A stretch of 64,000 nucleotides of DNA from Riptortus pedestris (Eukaryota; Arthropoda; Insecta; Hemiptera; Alydidae): positions 12,729,001 through 12,793,000 of the forward strand of contig CM032230.1 of assembly GCA_019009955.1 (NCBI GenBank), written 5' to 3'. Numbering within the stretch: position 1 is the stretch's first letter; each line of letters opens with the position of its first letter. The translations under genes were made by a program, and so were the position numbers. This document shows positions 10,852-22,475 of this stretch, one piece after another. The notes under the pieces are model-generated. The model saw nothing but the letters and a program-made list of their open reading frames with translations, was not told where the DNA came from and searched no databases.

Positions 10852-11286
10852 GTAACCCTACAGGAAGGGAGTTTATTATCCACACGTCCCGTACAGTAAT
10901 TAGTACATAACGTGTGCTTGATACATAACATTTTTTTTTTTAAACTATAATAACATAAAATATTTATACAATAAAATTATATACATCAAAGAAAAGAAAA
11001 AAAAAAAAAGAAAAGAAAAACTAAAACAAAATTTGGATTCAATGCTGAATAATTAATTTAACTGTATTTCAGTTTCAAATAGTTTAAGAAGTCCTACATT
11101 TCTTCAGCAAACTTTTTTAAAGGTTTATTATGTTTATAAAATAATAGTTTTTCCTCAACAGGCCAATTCTCTTGTCGGCATTTTAATTGGGATTTAAAGT
11201 CTTCTCTTAGGTCCGTTAGTAGTCTGCAGTCATAGAGCAAGTGTCTGTATGTCTCAGTAGTTAAGTCGCAGTAACAGTTTGTAACA
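10849..11286 (-). mobile_element. Non-LTR retrotransposon 3' end
   Basis: A 5'-truncated tail lying between TA tracts. On the minus strand it has the last 63 codons of ORF2, then a ~245 bp untranslated region ending GTAGGGTTACTTCA and running into (TA)n. Pieces of its left edge recur at 11302-11318 (inverted) and 11359-11425 (direct), separated by more TA repeats. That pattern fits slippage or unequal exchange within the array. Confidence 0.75.
11094..11286 (-). pseudogene. Non-LTR ORF2 C-terminus (zinc-knuckle)
   Basis: Encodes CYCDLTTETYRHLLYDC, a C-x-C-x8-H-x4-C cluster typical of the extreme C-terminus of R1/jockey-type reverse transcriptases, after the RNase H-like region. About 40 further residues lead to a stop at 11094-11096. 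Everything upstream (endonuclease, RT) is absent, so this is a dead fragment. Confidence 0.75.
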
Positions 11287-11312
11287 TATATATATATATA
11301 TACTTGCTCTAT

Positions 11313-11317
<5 letters not shown>

Positions 11318-11362
<45 letters not shown>

Positions 11363-11436
11363 ATAGAGCAAGTGTCTGTATGTCTGTTCAGTAGTTAAGT
11401 CGCAGTAACAGTTTGTAATATATATATACAATATAT

Positions 11437-11517
<81 letters not shown>
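11318..11517. repeat. Expanded (TA)n tracts with duplicated scraps
   Basis: Long TA runs flank a duplicated ~60 bp piece of the neighbouring retrotransposon (11359-11425). The final tract ends at the TA target site of the mariner-type element. Confidence 0.9.
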
Positions 11518-11520
<3 letters not shown>

Positions 11521-13501
11521 GGTGTCCCCAAACCAAACGGCCAAACTTCAGGGATCGATAGAGGATCGAAAAAACTAAGGAAAAAAGTCCTCTGGCATAT
11601 GCCTCGATTTCGCTACGTTTTTGAGAAAATCACAAAAAACTGAAAATAGTTGTGCAAAAAGTGTATTTTTTTTTAAAATATATTTAAATTACAAAAAACT
11701 ATTGGCTTTTTGAGTAAGCTTAATTTTTTAATTTACGAGGAGTAAATTTAGAAAACATGAATATTCTCACGCTTTCCTTATCAATAAAACGTCTAGGTTG
11801 AGTGTTTAAACTTAAAAAGAAAGGATTAAAATGTTTACTATCATTTTAATCCTTTTGGGGGGGGGGGAATCCAGCCTCGCATTCTCACATTAGTGGTGTT
11901 GCTAGTACTGTTCAGTGAAGTCAACAAATATGGCTAGATTTACCAACGCTGAATACGCGGACATAGTCTACGTCTACGGATTCTGCGATGGCAATGCACG
12001 TCAGGCAGATCGGGAATATCGCAGACGGTTTCCTGACCGAGAAACCCCACACAGAGGTGTTTTTACCAGCACCTTCAGAAGGCTTCGTGAGACTGGGTCC
12101 TTCTCATGTAATCGTCGTGGAAACCGTATGCAGGCTCCGATGGAAGCCGACCTGAGGCGGAGGGAGAGGATACTGAGGCACTTCAATACCAACCCTGGCA
12201 CAAGCGTTCGGAGAGCTGCTTCAGTTCTAAGCATACCAAAGACAACCATTTGGCGCACATTAAGGGCTGACCGCAGGCATGCTTACCATGTACAAAAGGT
12301 ACAAAATTAAATACCCGCTGATTATCCCCGCCGATTAAATTTTTGTAATTGGTACAAAGAACAATTGCAAAACAATGTACACTTAAGTTTGAAAGTAATC
12401 TGGACGGACGAAGCGACTTTTACACGTGCGGGCATATTCAATCAAAGAAACTACCACCTTTGGGCACATGAAAATCCCCGCGCTGTTAGAGAATTTCACT
12501 ACCAGCATGAGTTTTCTGTAAACGTGTGGGTTGGTCTTTATTATAATCGCATAATAGGTCCCGTATTTTTACCTTTTCGACTTCACGCTGAAAGTTATCA
12601 TCTATTCCTGGAGAATGACTTACGGGCACTTTTGGAAGATATCCCTTTGGAAACAAGGCTTGAGAGTTGGTTTCAGCTCGATGGTTGTCCTGCACATTAC
12701 GGAAGGGCCGTACGAGACTGGTTGGACATCAACTACCCAGGTCGCTGGATAGGACGAGGTGGGCCGGTGCCTTGGCCTCCCCGGTCTCCGGACCTCACGC
12801 CACTAGATTTCTTCATGTGGGGATAAGTGAAAGAAAATGCCTACCGAGAGCCCGTCCGCAGAACAATGTTTAGATGCAGTGCGATCTGTGAGTACGCGAT
12901 GTGATGCGTGTATTGAAGCGAGAGGCCAGCACTTCGAACAACATTTACGTTGACGCTTTAGAAATTAACGATGTAATTTTAGAGAAGGTAAAACCTTCAA
13001 AATTTTCAGGTTTTTTTTTCTCACTAAGGTAGACCCATATAAAAACTGATGTTATTATTTATGTTTTCCAAGTAAGAATATTTAATTATTTTATTAATTT
13101 TCTAAATTTTTAATCTTTTTTTATGTTTTAATCTTCAGTTATTGTTCATAATGTTATATACTTTTAATAGGTAATTTTTTTTATACTATGAATATTTGAA
13201 TCAAAAAGTATTTATTATTTTTTCTTAATAAAATATAATTTTTTTTTCAATTACCTTTCTGTTAGTATAATATTAGAATACAATAATTGTATTGGAATAA
13301 CATTTATTGCTAAAATTCATTCAAGGAATAAAATCCGCTCTTCCATTGGCCTTAACTAGTTTTTGCACAACTATTTTTAGTTTTTTGTGATTTTCTCGAA
13401 AACGAAGCGAAAACGAGGCATATGCCAGAGGACTTTTTGTTTTAGTTTTTCGATCCTCTATCGATCCCTAAAGTTTGGCCGTTTGGTTTGGGGACACCCT
13501 G
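11518..13501 (+). mobile_element. Tc1/mariner-superfamily element (DD41D spacing)
   Basis: The ends are matching inverted repeats beginning CAGGGTGTCCCCAAACC; good complementarity continues for about 140 bp on each side. The host dinucleotide TA stands at both borders (11516-11517, 13502-13503), as expected for this superfamily. The element sits in the TA core of a HINE. It holds one transposase gene, now broken. The long, well-matched terminal repeats suggest a fairly recent insertion compared with surrounding repeats. Confidence 0.92.
11930..12953 (+). pseudogene. Tc1/mariner-like transposase, disrupted
   Basis: Cut-and-paste transposase of the DDE/D superfamily. Residues 1-60 from MARFTNAEYADIV resemble the DUF4817 helix-turn-helix domain found in insect elements. 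A second HTH follows (RRAASVLSIPKTTIWRTL). The catalytic region shows WTDEATF (first D), QLDGCPAH (second D) and SPDLTPLDFF (third D); I count 41 residues between the second and third D. The reading frame is broken by TAA at 12308-12310, TAA at 12824-12826 and a likely frameshift near 12850; the original end is probably the TGA at 12951-12953. The first ATG is at 11915, but the one at 11930 fits the family better. The family name within DD41D is not certain. Confidence 0.88.
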
Positions 13502-14179
13502 TATATATATATTTGTCTGTTAACACTCTAGCGGTCGCAATTTTTGTTTAATTGTCACCAAACTCGGTATTTAATCGTTTCATGTAAAAAGGAGGATCAA
13601 CTTCGTTAACGGCTGAAATCGGACCAGTGGAAGGGGGGATTTTCAAACATTCGAAATATCTCCGTTATTATGCATCGGTTCGAAAAATTGTATAGAACTG
13701 ATCTTATTGCAAATTAAATGTACTATAAATATTGTTATATACATTTATTCCCTATCTTTAATATTAACCGAGATATTTGCATTTTTATGAGGTCGGTGGT
13801 CGGGTATAGTTCGGATTAGATCGGCCATCTTCGTCAGTACTCGGCTCAGGTGGAAGCTTCTTGTAACCTTACCTGTCGTTTCGTCCTTACCTTCATTACT
13901 TTGTGTGATTTATGCAAATACGGTCTGTTCATCCGCTGCCCCCCCCTTCTTTAGTTGTTGTACTACTAAAATTTGAGTTATTAAAATATAAATTATTTTT
14001 ACAATTCAAAAGCCGTTTCAGTTCGGAATTTATTAAAATTAACTCAAAGTTTTCTTTTTAACGTTTGTATTTATTCATGGTGGGCTTGTATGTATTGTAT
14101 GCAGATTTCTCTATTGTAAAACTTCACATGGGAAATCTGCTTAGTTTACGCAGCCCCTGCGTGACGGACTTTTTTTAAT

Positions 14180-14638
14180 ATTGTTTTCAAGGGACCTTTA
14201 CTATGGGGTGATACATGCATATTCATTGCGTGAAGACGTCATCAATCAAGACTTTACGTTCTTGTTTTGAAAACGTTTCTTCGGCCTTACTCGACATTTA
14301 ATCGTTTCAGTCAACACTAAAGACTCGCAGAAATCGGACATAGAATAGCGTGGGGTTTGGAGAGCGGGAATTCGAAAATTCCAAATATCGGGAAATTTTA
14401 TAAAACCCACAATGTTGAACTATTGATGGTAAACAATTATTACTCTATGCATTTTGTTGTAACTCAAGTATTAAACAAGTTATTCATTACTTCTTGTTTT
14501 CAGCCTTCAGAACCCCGCCCCCCCCCACCGCTATTTCTACTTTGTTTTACATAGAAATTGTGAATATGTGATGAGATGAGATCACAAGTGTGTTACCGCC
14601 ACATAGGAAATCTGCTGTTTTCACTGCCCTACGGACTT
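14180..14638 (+). mobile_element. HINE-like element, degenerate
   Basis: Directly follows the previous copy's end. It has recognisable 3'-block wording (GAAATCGGACA, GGAATTCGAAAATTCCAAATAT) and the 'GATGAGATCACAAG' variant before a mutated end (AGGAAATCTGCTGTTTTCACTGCCCTACGGAC), in which the hairpin stem is disrupted. Confidence 0.55.
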
Positions 14639-14975
14639 TTAATGACTGATTTGAAAATCATTGAAATAAGTTTAAAGTGCAGTTGGTTTGTTCAAAGGCT
14701 AAAGCCTGGAGAGTAAAGTATAGAAACGGTATATTACGGTAGTATATTACGTTCCGACAGAATATCATTATAAATGTAGCCTGGAGAAGGGATAAGACGA
14801 GGGGAGGAGCAGCCCTTGCCTGTGATATGACCCCATCACAATATCACACTCTCCATATCATCCCTGTACCAGCAAACCTCGGCAACGCTTTATTCCTGGG
14901 AAGAATATCATGTTTCACGTCTGCGGTCGTGTCTAGCTCGAATCTAGTCAAGACACAACTAACAAACTTTAGTAA
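14639..14975. other. No recognised element
   Basis: Unique-looking DNA of mixed composition. A 70-codon frame at 14827 has no motif and runs into the next HINE, so it is not called. Confidence 0.4.
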
Positions 14976-15436
14976 GAAAGTCCCCAGATTTCCCAAGTGC
15001 ATCGCATATATGCATTCATCTCAAAACGTAAAAGTTTAATTAGAACCAAATTTGGTATTTACGCTTCACAGAAAGTGCTTCATAGTATAATTGCTTATTG
15101 TTAATAAGACATGAGTAGGAGTGGAAGTTTACTCAAGGCCAAAAACTAAAAAATAAATATCTCAGTTAATATTGGTGTTAGAGAATAAATGTATATAACA
15201 CCATTTATAGAACATTGCATTTGCGATAAGATTGGTTATATAAAATGATTAGGTCCGACGCATAATAACTGAGATATTAAGAATTTTCGAAATTCTCCCA
15301 CTCTAAACCACTTTCACACTTGTCCGATTTCTGCCGTTAACGAACCTGATCTTTCTTTTTACATAAAACGACTAAATATCGAGTTTGGTAACGATTTAAC
15401 ATTAATTGCGACCGCTAGAGCGGTAACAGACAAATA

Positions 15437-15494
<58 letters not shown>

Positions 15495-15622
15495 CACAGT
15501 TTTGAACGGACCTCATTTTCGTCAGCTCCCAGGTAGGATCGATGGACAATTCAAGAAATTTTTCGAAAATCGCGTCATGAGTACGACCTCAATACTCAAC
15601 TTCCCTTAAGGGAAATCTGCTA
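14976..15622 (-). mobile_element. HINE-like element lacking its 3' hairpin
   Basis: The minus-strand 5' end (AGCAGATTTCCCTTAAGGG at about 15603-15621), the 5' block and a (TA)n core at about 15436-15490 are good. At the 3' end, AAAGTCC is joined directly to CAGATTTCCC near 14983: the ~25 bases holding the stem-loop are cleanly missing. Confidence 0.8.
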
Positions 15623-15799
15623 CAATATGGATTTAATAAAAGATTTTAAATATTTCAGGTATATTTTTCTTCTTCGGATTCTCAAAATTGAACATATAAT
15701 TCATCGAGACCGAAAATGTGCAATGAAGCATTAGAATGTAAAATCGAAGTAGCTTTTAGATCAGTTTTCACCATTTTGTAACATATTTCCCAAGGTAAC

Positions 15800-15945
15800 T
15801 TATATTTGTCTCTTAACATTATAGCAATTATTGTTTGATAGTTCCCAACTTCCAAACTTTTTATATAGAAATGAAAATTTAGATCAATTATCGATAAAAT
15901 CGGACCAATGAGTAGGGAATTTTGAGAATTCAAAATCGTCGTTAA
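15800..15945 (+). mobile_element. HINE-like 3'-block fragment
   Basis: Runs from the 'TTGTCTCTTAAC...TTTGTTTGATAG' region just after the core to 'AAATCGGACCAATGAG', then breaks into unrelated sequence at about 15946. Confidence 0.6.
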
Positions 15946-16345
15946 CACCTGACCCAAGTTAGTACATGGAGCAAGGGCGCACACATCTACTTGAAGAGGC
16001 AGATTCGCTTCATCGCGTTGTTGATGAGTTACCGTATGACGAAAATGAGTTACCAAAGTCCCACCAACCGAAACGAGTCAATCGGTGTACAATGTTAATC
16101 AGTCAATCGGTTTTCCCAGTAATGTTACATTTGGGCAACTGTGTTTTGACCTTTCAGCTAGGCGTCTGCTACACGATATCACAGCTTTCGCTCCATGTGA
16201 TAACCTAGAAAAAAGTCCAGTAAACGTTAAAGTTTAAGACTGTTTGAACTAAACGTCGTCTGGTCTAGTGCATTCCAAACACTCTTCAGAAACGGCTGTA
16301 AAGCCAAGTTTCTTTCGAAAGAAGCTATTTTGTCAAACGTCGTTT
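15946..16345. other. Non-repeat insert with short ORF
   Basis: Interrupts HINE wording that resumes at about 16352. It contains an 80-codon plus-strand frame from 15966 with an acidic start (HLLEEADSLHRVVDELPYDE). I do not recognise it. Confidence 0.3.
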
Positions 16346-16351
16346 GAACAA

Positions 16352-16860
16352 GTATATTAACCAAGATATTTGCATTTCTTAGTTATCAGGGCTTCAGTAA
16401 ACCCCCGCTTTTAATCATTGTTAACAATAAGCCATAGCATCACACAATGTTTTTTTTTCAATTATAATATACTCCTTAGCATTTAGACTGCAATTCATTA
16501 GTTATCGATCTAAATCAGCGTTTTGAAAAGTTGAAATATCTCCGTTATTATGCGTCGGAACGGAACATTGTATAGAATCAATCTTATTGGAAATTAAATT
16601 TACTATAAATATTGTTAAATACATTTATTCCCTATCTTCAATATTAACCGAGATATTTACATTTGTATTGTGTGTGTGGTCGGCTATGTTCGGGACTATC
16701 CGCCGAGAGCTAGTGCGGCCGTTTCCGTAACTATTCGTCCCTCGTGAATAGGTCTAGAGATACCTTGCTACTACTGTTGTTATTGGGCAGATATCTCTAT
16801 TGTAAAACTTTACGAGGGAAATCTGCTTAGTTTGCGCAGCCCCTGCGTGACGGACTTTTA
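16352..16860 (+). mobile_element. HINE-like 3' fragments
   Basis: A short piece (16352-16440, 'ACCAAGATATTTGCATTT...CAGTAAACCCCCGC') is followed by a second 3' block starting about 16514. The second block ends in a nearly perfect terminus: GGGAAATCTGCT, hairpin GCGCAGCCCCTGCGT and GACGGACTTTT. Confidence 0.7.
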
Positions 16861-19074
16861 GTCACATCCAAGCGTTCTATTTTCTCCTGATGGAATTGCG
16901 ATCCCCAACAGGTCTTTATATATATAACAAATAATGATGAGTGAACTTTTCTTCATTGCATCAAATCTGAAGCAGTGCAATGCCATATAAAGCAACAGTA
17001 TTTGCCTCGAGTCCCATTGTCAGCTGGATTTATGTAAACGGCTAAAGCAGATTGGAGCAATTATTCTTGTTGAACGAATCATTCCCTAGCGGCCCAATTT
17101 GACACGTTCATTAGACATTGCATAACCTTGTTCAACATCTAACAGCTTAACTAACCTATTGACGCGACTCGTCTAACTCACCGCTCTACCCTTTTCACAA
17201 CACAAACCACCATTAGAGCATACTTCCTTAACGACGAATGCATTTGTATTTTAAAGTTTTTAGCATCGAGGAAAACCCTACCTTATACTCATATTATTTT
17301 ACTCCAAACTGCTATATTAACAAAACTCTCATATCCAGTGAAGATTTCACTTCTCGTCTGCATAAGGTTTTTACTACGGGAAGAACAGAGATTACGGTGA
17401 GTGATTTTGCAGCACTGAACAAATCTACTTCTTGAACGTGTAAACGGACTTGACTTGCACTCAAGGTTGCAACATACTCTATATACGGATTTTGTATTTA
17501 AATGTTTTTGTACCTTGGGGGTTAAATATAGGTGTCATATATCATTTCCTTGTCAAATTTCTCCATTAGATGTCAGTGGAGAAACTGGTGGGTAGATTAA
17601 ATGATACTCATACTATCATTAGTCAGCTTATGCAGGCTACAGGCTACCGAGGAATGGTCATCTAAAACAATTTCTCCAATCATGCATTTATTGGTGCGAA
17701 TCGAATTTTCCTCATGATGCCATTATTGCTGGTCTGCTGCAGGAGACAAAGGGAAACCACTGCATGTCCCATTTAATCCCTAGTTCGTTCCTGTGAAAAT
17801 CTCTTTTACCTGTCCACGGGATTATTCACAAGGATTTAGATCGCTGTATATTACTACTGGTACTGAGTGTAAACGAAAAACAACAATGCAAAATTTAATT
17901 AAGTCAAAAGATTCTTATTTGTAAATAGTTCCATTTCTCTTAACAATAAACTCAATTAGATGCTGTTGTAAGCGCAGTTAAAGCCTGGTAGGCAGGAGTT
18001 GGGTTCATTTGTATTCATGAATGATTATAGTTATCAACATTAATATGAATAAAATCATATTGAAATGAAGATTTAAGCCTTATCCACATAAAGAATACGA
18101 TTTTCATGTTATTCAGATCCATGAATATGATTACTTATTGTATATACTATTTATTGATAACTTTCAACCAAATCCAGCCGTTTTCTTAGTATTTTCACAG
18201 TTATTGAGAAAATTTAAGTTCGTAAACTATGCAGATTTACGACGTTTTGGAATGACACAGGAATAACTTCAACTGATATACTAGTTTGACACCTTAACAA
18301 GACTTTAAATTTAAGTTGCATAGGTGCTCTGTAGGTAAATACTTCGTAGATAGGTTGATGAAAGAGTACACCAATATCATAAAGAACTTGTTGCTCTCGT
18401 GGAAATCAGAAAAGAGATTGATTTTGGGTCGAAAAAGAAACGAAAACATTGTGAAAATCAAGTAAAAATGAGGAACATGGAGGGAAAAAAAGCCACATTC
18501 AAAGGTGCTCAAGACAAAAATGTCAGTGACACTATTTTCAGGAACCGGAAACGCTAATTGAAAATAAAAAGAAAGGATGCAGAAAGCATGGACATGGAGT
18601 GGATACCATTGTCCTTCTGAATGAGACCATCCTATAACAATGGTACCAGGTAGTGTAGAGAGCCCCAGTAGAGGGTATATTTGTTAGGGAAACGTACCTA
18701 CCGCGGTCCTTAATAGGAGAACTAAAGCTTTATGGTACCTCTCCACTCTTGCCCGGCTGAAGTGTCAAATACATGAAACGGAGGAAGGTAACAACATGAT
18801 GAGTGCCAATATTAAGAATGCTAATCCAGTGTCGCTAGTTGTCCAAAAGGGGTTTCATTCTAGCATCAAAGAAGAGCATAAGGTCTGCTAAATGATGAGT
18901 TATTTATAAAATAACGTACTCACGTATTATAATATTCGAATAAAATATAACAATGAAAATAAAACATGTACATACAACAATTCGAGACTCAGTAAACTCC
19001 CACTTCTGCATATCAGATTTCCTACGCGCAATAAAAACACTCTTTTGTTTGTCTCATATTACAATAGATGAGTA
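16861..19074. other. Longest stretch without a recognised repeat
   Basis: About 2.2 kb of AT-rich DNA with ordinary word use. Frames at 17238-17435 and 18294-18512 (minus) are short, lack motifs and are probably chance. If the window holds host non-coding RNA or intron sequence, this is where I would expect it, but nothing shows it directly. Confidence 0.4.
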
Positions 19075-19180
19075 AAAAAGTCCGTCACGCAGAGGCTGCG
19101 TAAACTAAGCAGATTTCCCATGTGAAGTTTTACAATGGAGAGATCTGTATCTGGTAACACAATACCACCCCTATAAACAA

Positions 19181-19218
<38 letters not shown>

Positions 19219-19334
19219 ACCTAATTTCCGCCATCTCCTATGTAGGCTCGATGGACATTTGAGGAAATTTTTCAAAAATTTCGTCATGAGTACGACCTCA
19301 ATAGCTGATTTCCCTTAAGGGAAATCAGCTAAAA
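19075..19334 (-). mobile_element. Short but complete HINE-like element
   Basis: The smallest copy with both termini, about 260 bp. It reads hairpin CACGCAGAGGCTGCGT and GGGAAATCTGCT, then only ~70 bp of 3' block, (CA)n/(TA)n at 19182-19214, the full 5' block and the 5' palindrome. Most of the 3' block is deleted. Confidence 0.85.
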
Positions 19335-19369
19335 GCAGATGAGTAGAAGAGGAGCTGTGGGACGGAGGG

Positions 19370-19740
19370 AGGCTCACAGAAACTGGACAGTACGAATAAC
19401 TCATTTAATACATGAGTTACAAAGAAATGCATAGAAAATTGGTTCTATACACTTTTTTGATCCTCTGTATAAAAACGAAGATATTTTGATTTTTCGAAAA
19501 TCCCCCCTCTAGTCCGATTTCAGCCTTAACGAACTTGGCCTTTCTTTTTACATAAAACACTTAAATATCGAATTTAATGACGTTTAAACTAAAATAGCGA
19601 TCGCAAAGTGGGGAAGACAAATATATATATAATTTTGAACGGACTTCATTTTCGTCATCTCCTAGGAAGGGTCCATAGACGTTTTTGAAATTTGTTCAAA
19701 CACCACGTCATTAGTACAACATCAACAACCAAAATTGATA
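19370..19740 (-). mobile_element. HINE-like element, both ends eroded
   Basis: The 3' block ('GTTCTATACA...TTTCAGCC'), a shortened core (19621-19630) and the 5' block with GAACGGACTTCATTTTCG are readable on the minus strand. The 5' palindrome is replaced by 'ATCAACAACCAAAA'. Confidence 0.65.
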
Positions 19741-20125
19741 GCCAGATAAGATAAATAGCAACTTGCTCGCATGTGGGAAATATGCTAAGTATAAGACTCC
19801 AGCAGATCCACATAGCTAAATTGCTTTCTTAAATGTCAGCCAGTATAATAAAGGTGAATATTTAGCAGAGGTATGGCTGCTATTATTATTCAGAGTGTAG
19901 TGGTCGTCCCTTGACAATCAGCTGTTGGTCCTTCTAGGAAGGAGCCCGCATAGGGAGTGCAACAGCTGTGCCAGCAGCTGCTATCTAACCTATATACACA
20001 GCTACTAGCTCTGACCACAAATAACCAACTATTTCATCACACTGATACTCCCATAGTCACAGCCAAAGTCGCATAATAGGACTTTAAACTTGCAATTCTA
20101 ACAGGACTAGGACATTTATTTCATT
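19741..20125. other. Mostly unique DNA
   Basis: Includes a scrap of HINE 3' end at about 19768-19795 (CGCATGTGGGAAATATGCTAAG). Nothing else is identified. Confidence 0.4.
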
Positions 20126-20210
20126 ATTGGGAAATTTCCCTTAAGGGAAATCAGCTGTTCAGGTAGACCTCATGACGCGATTTCTGAAAAATTCTTACAT
20201 AGATGATGAG
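20126..20210 (+). mobile_element. HINE-like 5' end fragment
   Basis: A palindromic start (GGGAAATTTCCCTTAAGGGA) and ~60 bp of 5' block, then an abrupt switch to an oppositely oriented copy at 20211. Confidence 0.65.
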
Positions 20211-20341
20211 AAAGTCCGCCACGCAGGGGCTGCGTAAACTAAGTAGATTTCTTTCTTCTTGAAGTTTTACAATAGATTAATCTAAATACTGCTAATACTT
20301 AATACCATCGTTAATATTAAGCGAATAAATATAAAAGGTAA

Positions 20342-21149
20342 CTAGCAGACCCGGCCACGCGTTGCTGTGGCTAAAGTTATTGTTATATTACATTGTAGTA
20401 TACAATTTAAGAGGAACGGTAGGAGAACATCAGTCACGGGTCCACCATGCTTTTTACATAGATGGTATTTGTAAAAAAATATGGTGACCTCCATGACAGA
20501 TTTTCTACGACTACAACCCTTTAGTACAATGAAATTATTTACGAAAAAAAAACCCAAGACGGAAATGTTGAAGTTTGTACAACAAATTCAAGGGATTAGG
20601 ATTTGATGTGGAAGGACGTTGAACACGATTGATTAAAATTTTCTTACAGTTTATATTAAGCAGAAATCAATACAAAAGAATTAATGTTTAAATTTATTAT
20701 TTCCATTTAATTTGTAACGAATCGGAGCATATTAAAAAGTTCAGTTAGTGAATTAACACTATGACATTGTTAAACTTATCGAAAGAGGTAGGTAAGAGGC
20801 ATCAGATAGTCCTGGTAAATCTTTAACAGTAACATTTTTGGCTGCCAAAATCGCCCAATGACTGAGCCAGTTATGATTCAAGTAATTATTCTGTATATCC
20901 GGAAAAATACTCTGAATCAATTCATTTTTATCTTGAAGAACAGTGCAAAAATTGTCTGGAAGTTTGATGCATTGCGTATTTGGTTGCAGTTCTATTTTAC
21001 CGTTCCCAATATCTAGTAATTGCTTGGAAAATATTTGTGTTGATGGATCATTTTGCAACTGTACCCGCATGTTTATGGTCAATCGAAGTGTTTCAACACT
21101 TCGCCATAAGAATGATTGTTTCAAACATGCATTAATCTCATCCGCAATC
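20342..21149 (-). mobile_element. Helitron remnant, 5'-truncated
   Basis: On the minus strand the 3' end is a hairpin GCCACAGCAACGCGTGGC, then CGGGTCTGCTAG and host T: a canonical Helitron terminus, similar to the one at 32664. The left part of the element and most of the coding region are missing; it starts abruptly within helicase sequence. Confidence 0.75.
20759..21149 (-). pseudogene. Helitron helicase fragment
   Basis: Encodes about 130 residues of a Pif1-like SF1B helicase: the 'ADEINACLK' region, LRLTINMRVQLQND (helicase motif around the conserved NMR), then 'FSKQLLDIGNG' and 'WLSHWAILAAKN'. It aligns by eye with the same stretch of the copy at 33.6-34.1 kb. Walker A, Walker B and the C-terminal motifs are gone. 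Confidence 0.8.
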
Positions 21150-21431
21150 TTTCAGTGAATTTTAATAACCTCCAACGCAATGCGAACAGAAAACAAACAG
21201 GTCAGCCGTCCTCAGAGTTAAACAGATAGAAATATTCTTCACCGGACAGAAAAACAATACTGAAATATATCTGAATATAATAAATCAATTTAATTGAAAA
21301 CTATTTACTATATCTGGTACTGTAATTTATATTGAAGCAGAATAATTTTTATCTCAATCACACTAATTTTAGTAATCGAAGAACTAATGATGGGGAGGGG
21401 ACGTATATTCGTGTATCCTGTACAATAAAGG

Positions 21432-21474
<43 letters not shown>

Positions 21475-22475
21475 CAAAAACACTATTTGGTATTTAACAC
21501 AATTCATCACAAAATAAAAAACAAAAAAAAGGTTAGAATGGAGTGGTTTATTATATAACAGAGAATTGTTTATGTAACATGAGTAGGAATGGGGGTTTCC
21601 TGAAGGCTGAAAAACGAAAAAAGCAAATAACTCATTTAATATTCAAGATAGAGAATAAATGTATATAATTTTTTATATTAAATTTACTTTCAAATAAGAT
21701 TGGTTCTATACAATATTTCAATCCAACGTACAATAACGGGGATATTTTGTAATTTCGAAATTCCCCCCTTCTAGTCTAAGCCCCGCCCCCTCCCGCTTGT
21801 CCGATTTCAGCCATTAACGAACTTGATCATTAGTTTCACATTGAACGGTTAAATATCGACATTGGTAACGATCAAACAAAACAAAAAAAAAATTACAACC
21901 GCTCGGAAGCGGTATTCCCAGGACACACAGACACACACACCCATAACACTACACACAACACACACACTATAATATATATATAATATATATATTATATATA
22001 CATATCATCTATATAATTATATCGAAAAGAGGTGGAGGGGGGGGGGTTTAAAAGGAAATTTCGAAAATTATAAATAGTGCGTTATAGAACCAATCTTATT
22101 GAAAGTTTAATTGTCTATAAATGTAGTAGTAAACATATTTTCCCGAAGATGAATATCAACGGTGAAATTTGTATTTTTTTAGTTTTCAGCCTTCAGTAAA
22201 CCCCCACTCCTACTCATGTCATAATAACAATAAGCGGTTTTATGAATTTTTTCAAAACTCAAATATTAGCAGGTAATTCTTACTTTTTGGCATTCAGTCA
22301 GTATATGTTGCGAGATGAGATCACTAGTGTGTTATATCAGCACGTGGAAAATCTGCTCAGTTTACACAGCCCCTACGTGACGAGCTTTTTGGAACTTCAC
22401 AGCATTGGCGATTAGGCTCAATAAATGGTAAACAAATAAGGGAGGGGGGGGCAATATTAAAAAAAAAATTAATGA

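Larger units (their letters stand above)
10673..14176 (+). mobile_element. HINE-like element with nested insertions in its core
   Basis: The 5' end is intact (AGCAGATTTCCCTTAAGGG) and the 5' block runs to 10797. The (TA)n core is blown up by a non-LTR tail (10849-11286), further TA tracts with duplicated scraps of it, and a mariner-type element (11518-13501). The 3' block resumes at about 13510 and closes with a perfect hairpin at 14148-14162 and GACGGACTTTT. Confidence 0.85.
20211..22390 (-). mobile_element. Mirror-image HINE with hairpins at both ends
   Basis: From the left, a minus-strand 3' end (hairpin CACGCAGGGGCTGCGT at 20221) and 3' block lead to a TA-rich core at 21965-22015. To the right of the core, the same 3' block reappears in plus orientation (22020-22390), ending GGAAAATCTGCTCAG with a mutated hairpin. 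No 5' block is present. A truncated Helitron (20342-21149) and a poly-T tract (21431-21474) interrupt the left arm. Confidence 0.75.

Noticed and set aside
11315..11536. Frames of repeated IYIYIY, here and in other TA tracts (e.g. 7223-7405, 24892-25101, 52403-52636)
   Set aside because: (TA)n encodes Tyr-Ile alternation in two frames. These are translations of HINE cores, not genes.
12001..12258. Minus-strand 85-codon frame
   Set aside because: Antisense shadow of the mariner-type transposase.
21431..21474. Poly-T tract as the poly-A tail of a minus-strand retrocopy
   Set aside because: No gene-like or retroelement sequence adjoins it, it lies within a HINE 3' block, and no target duplication is seen.
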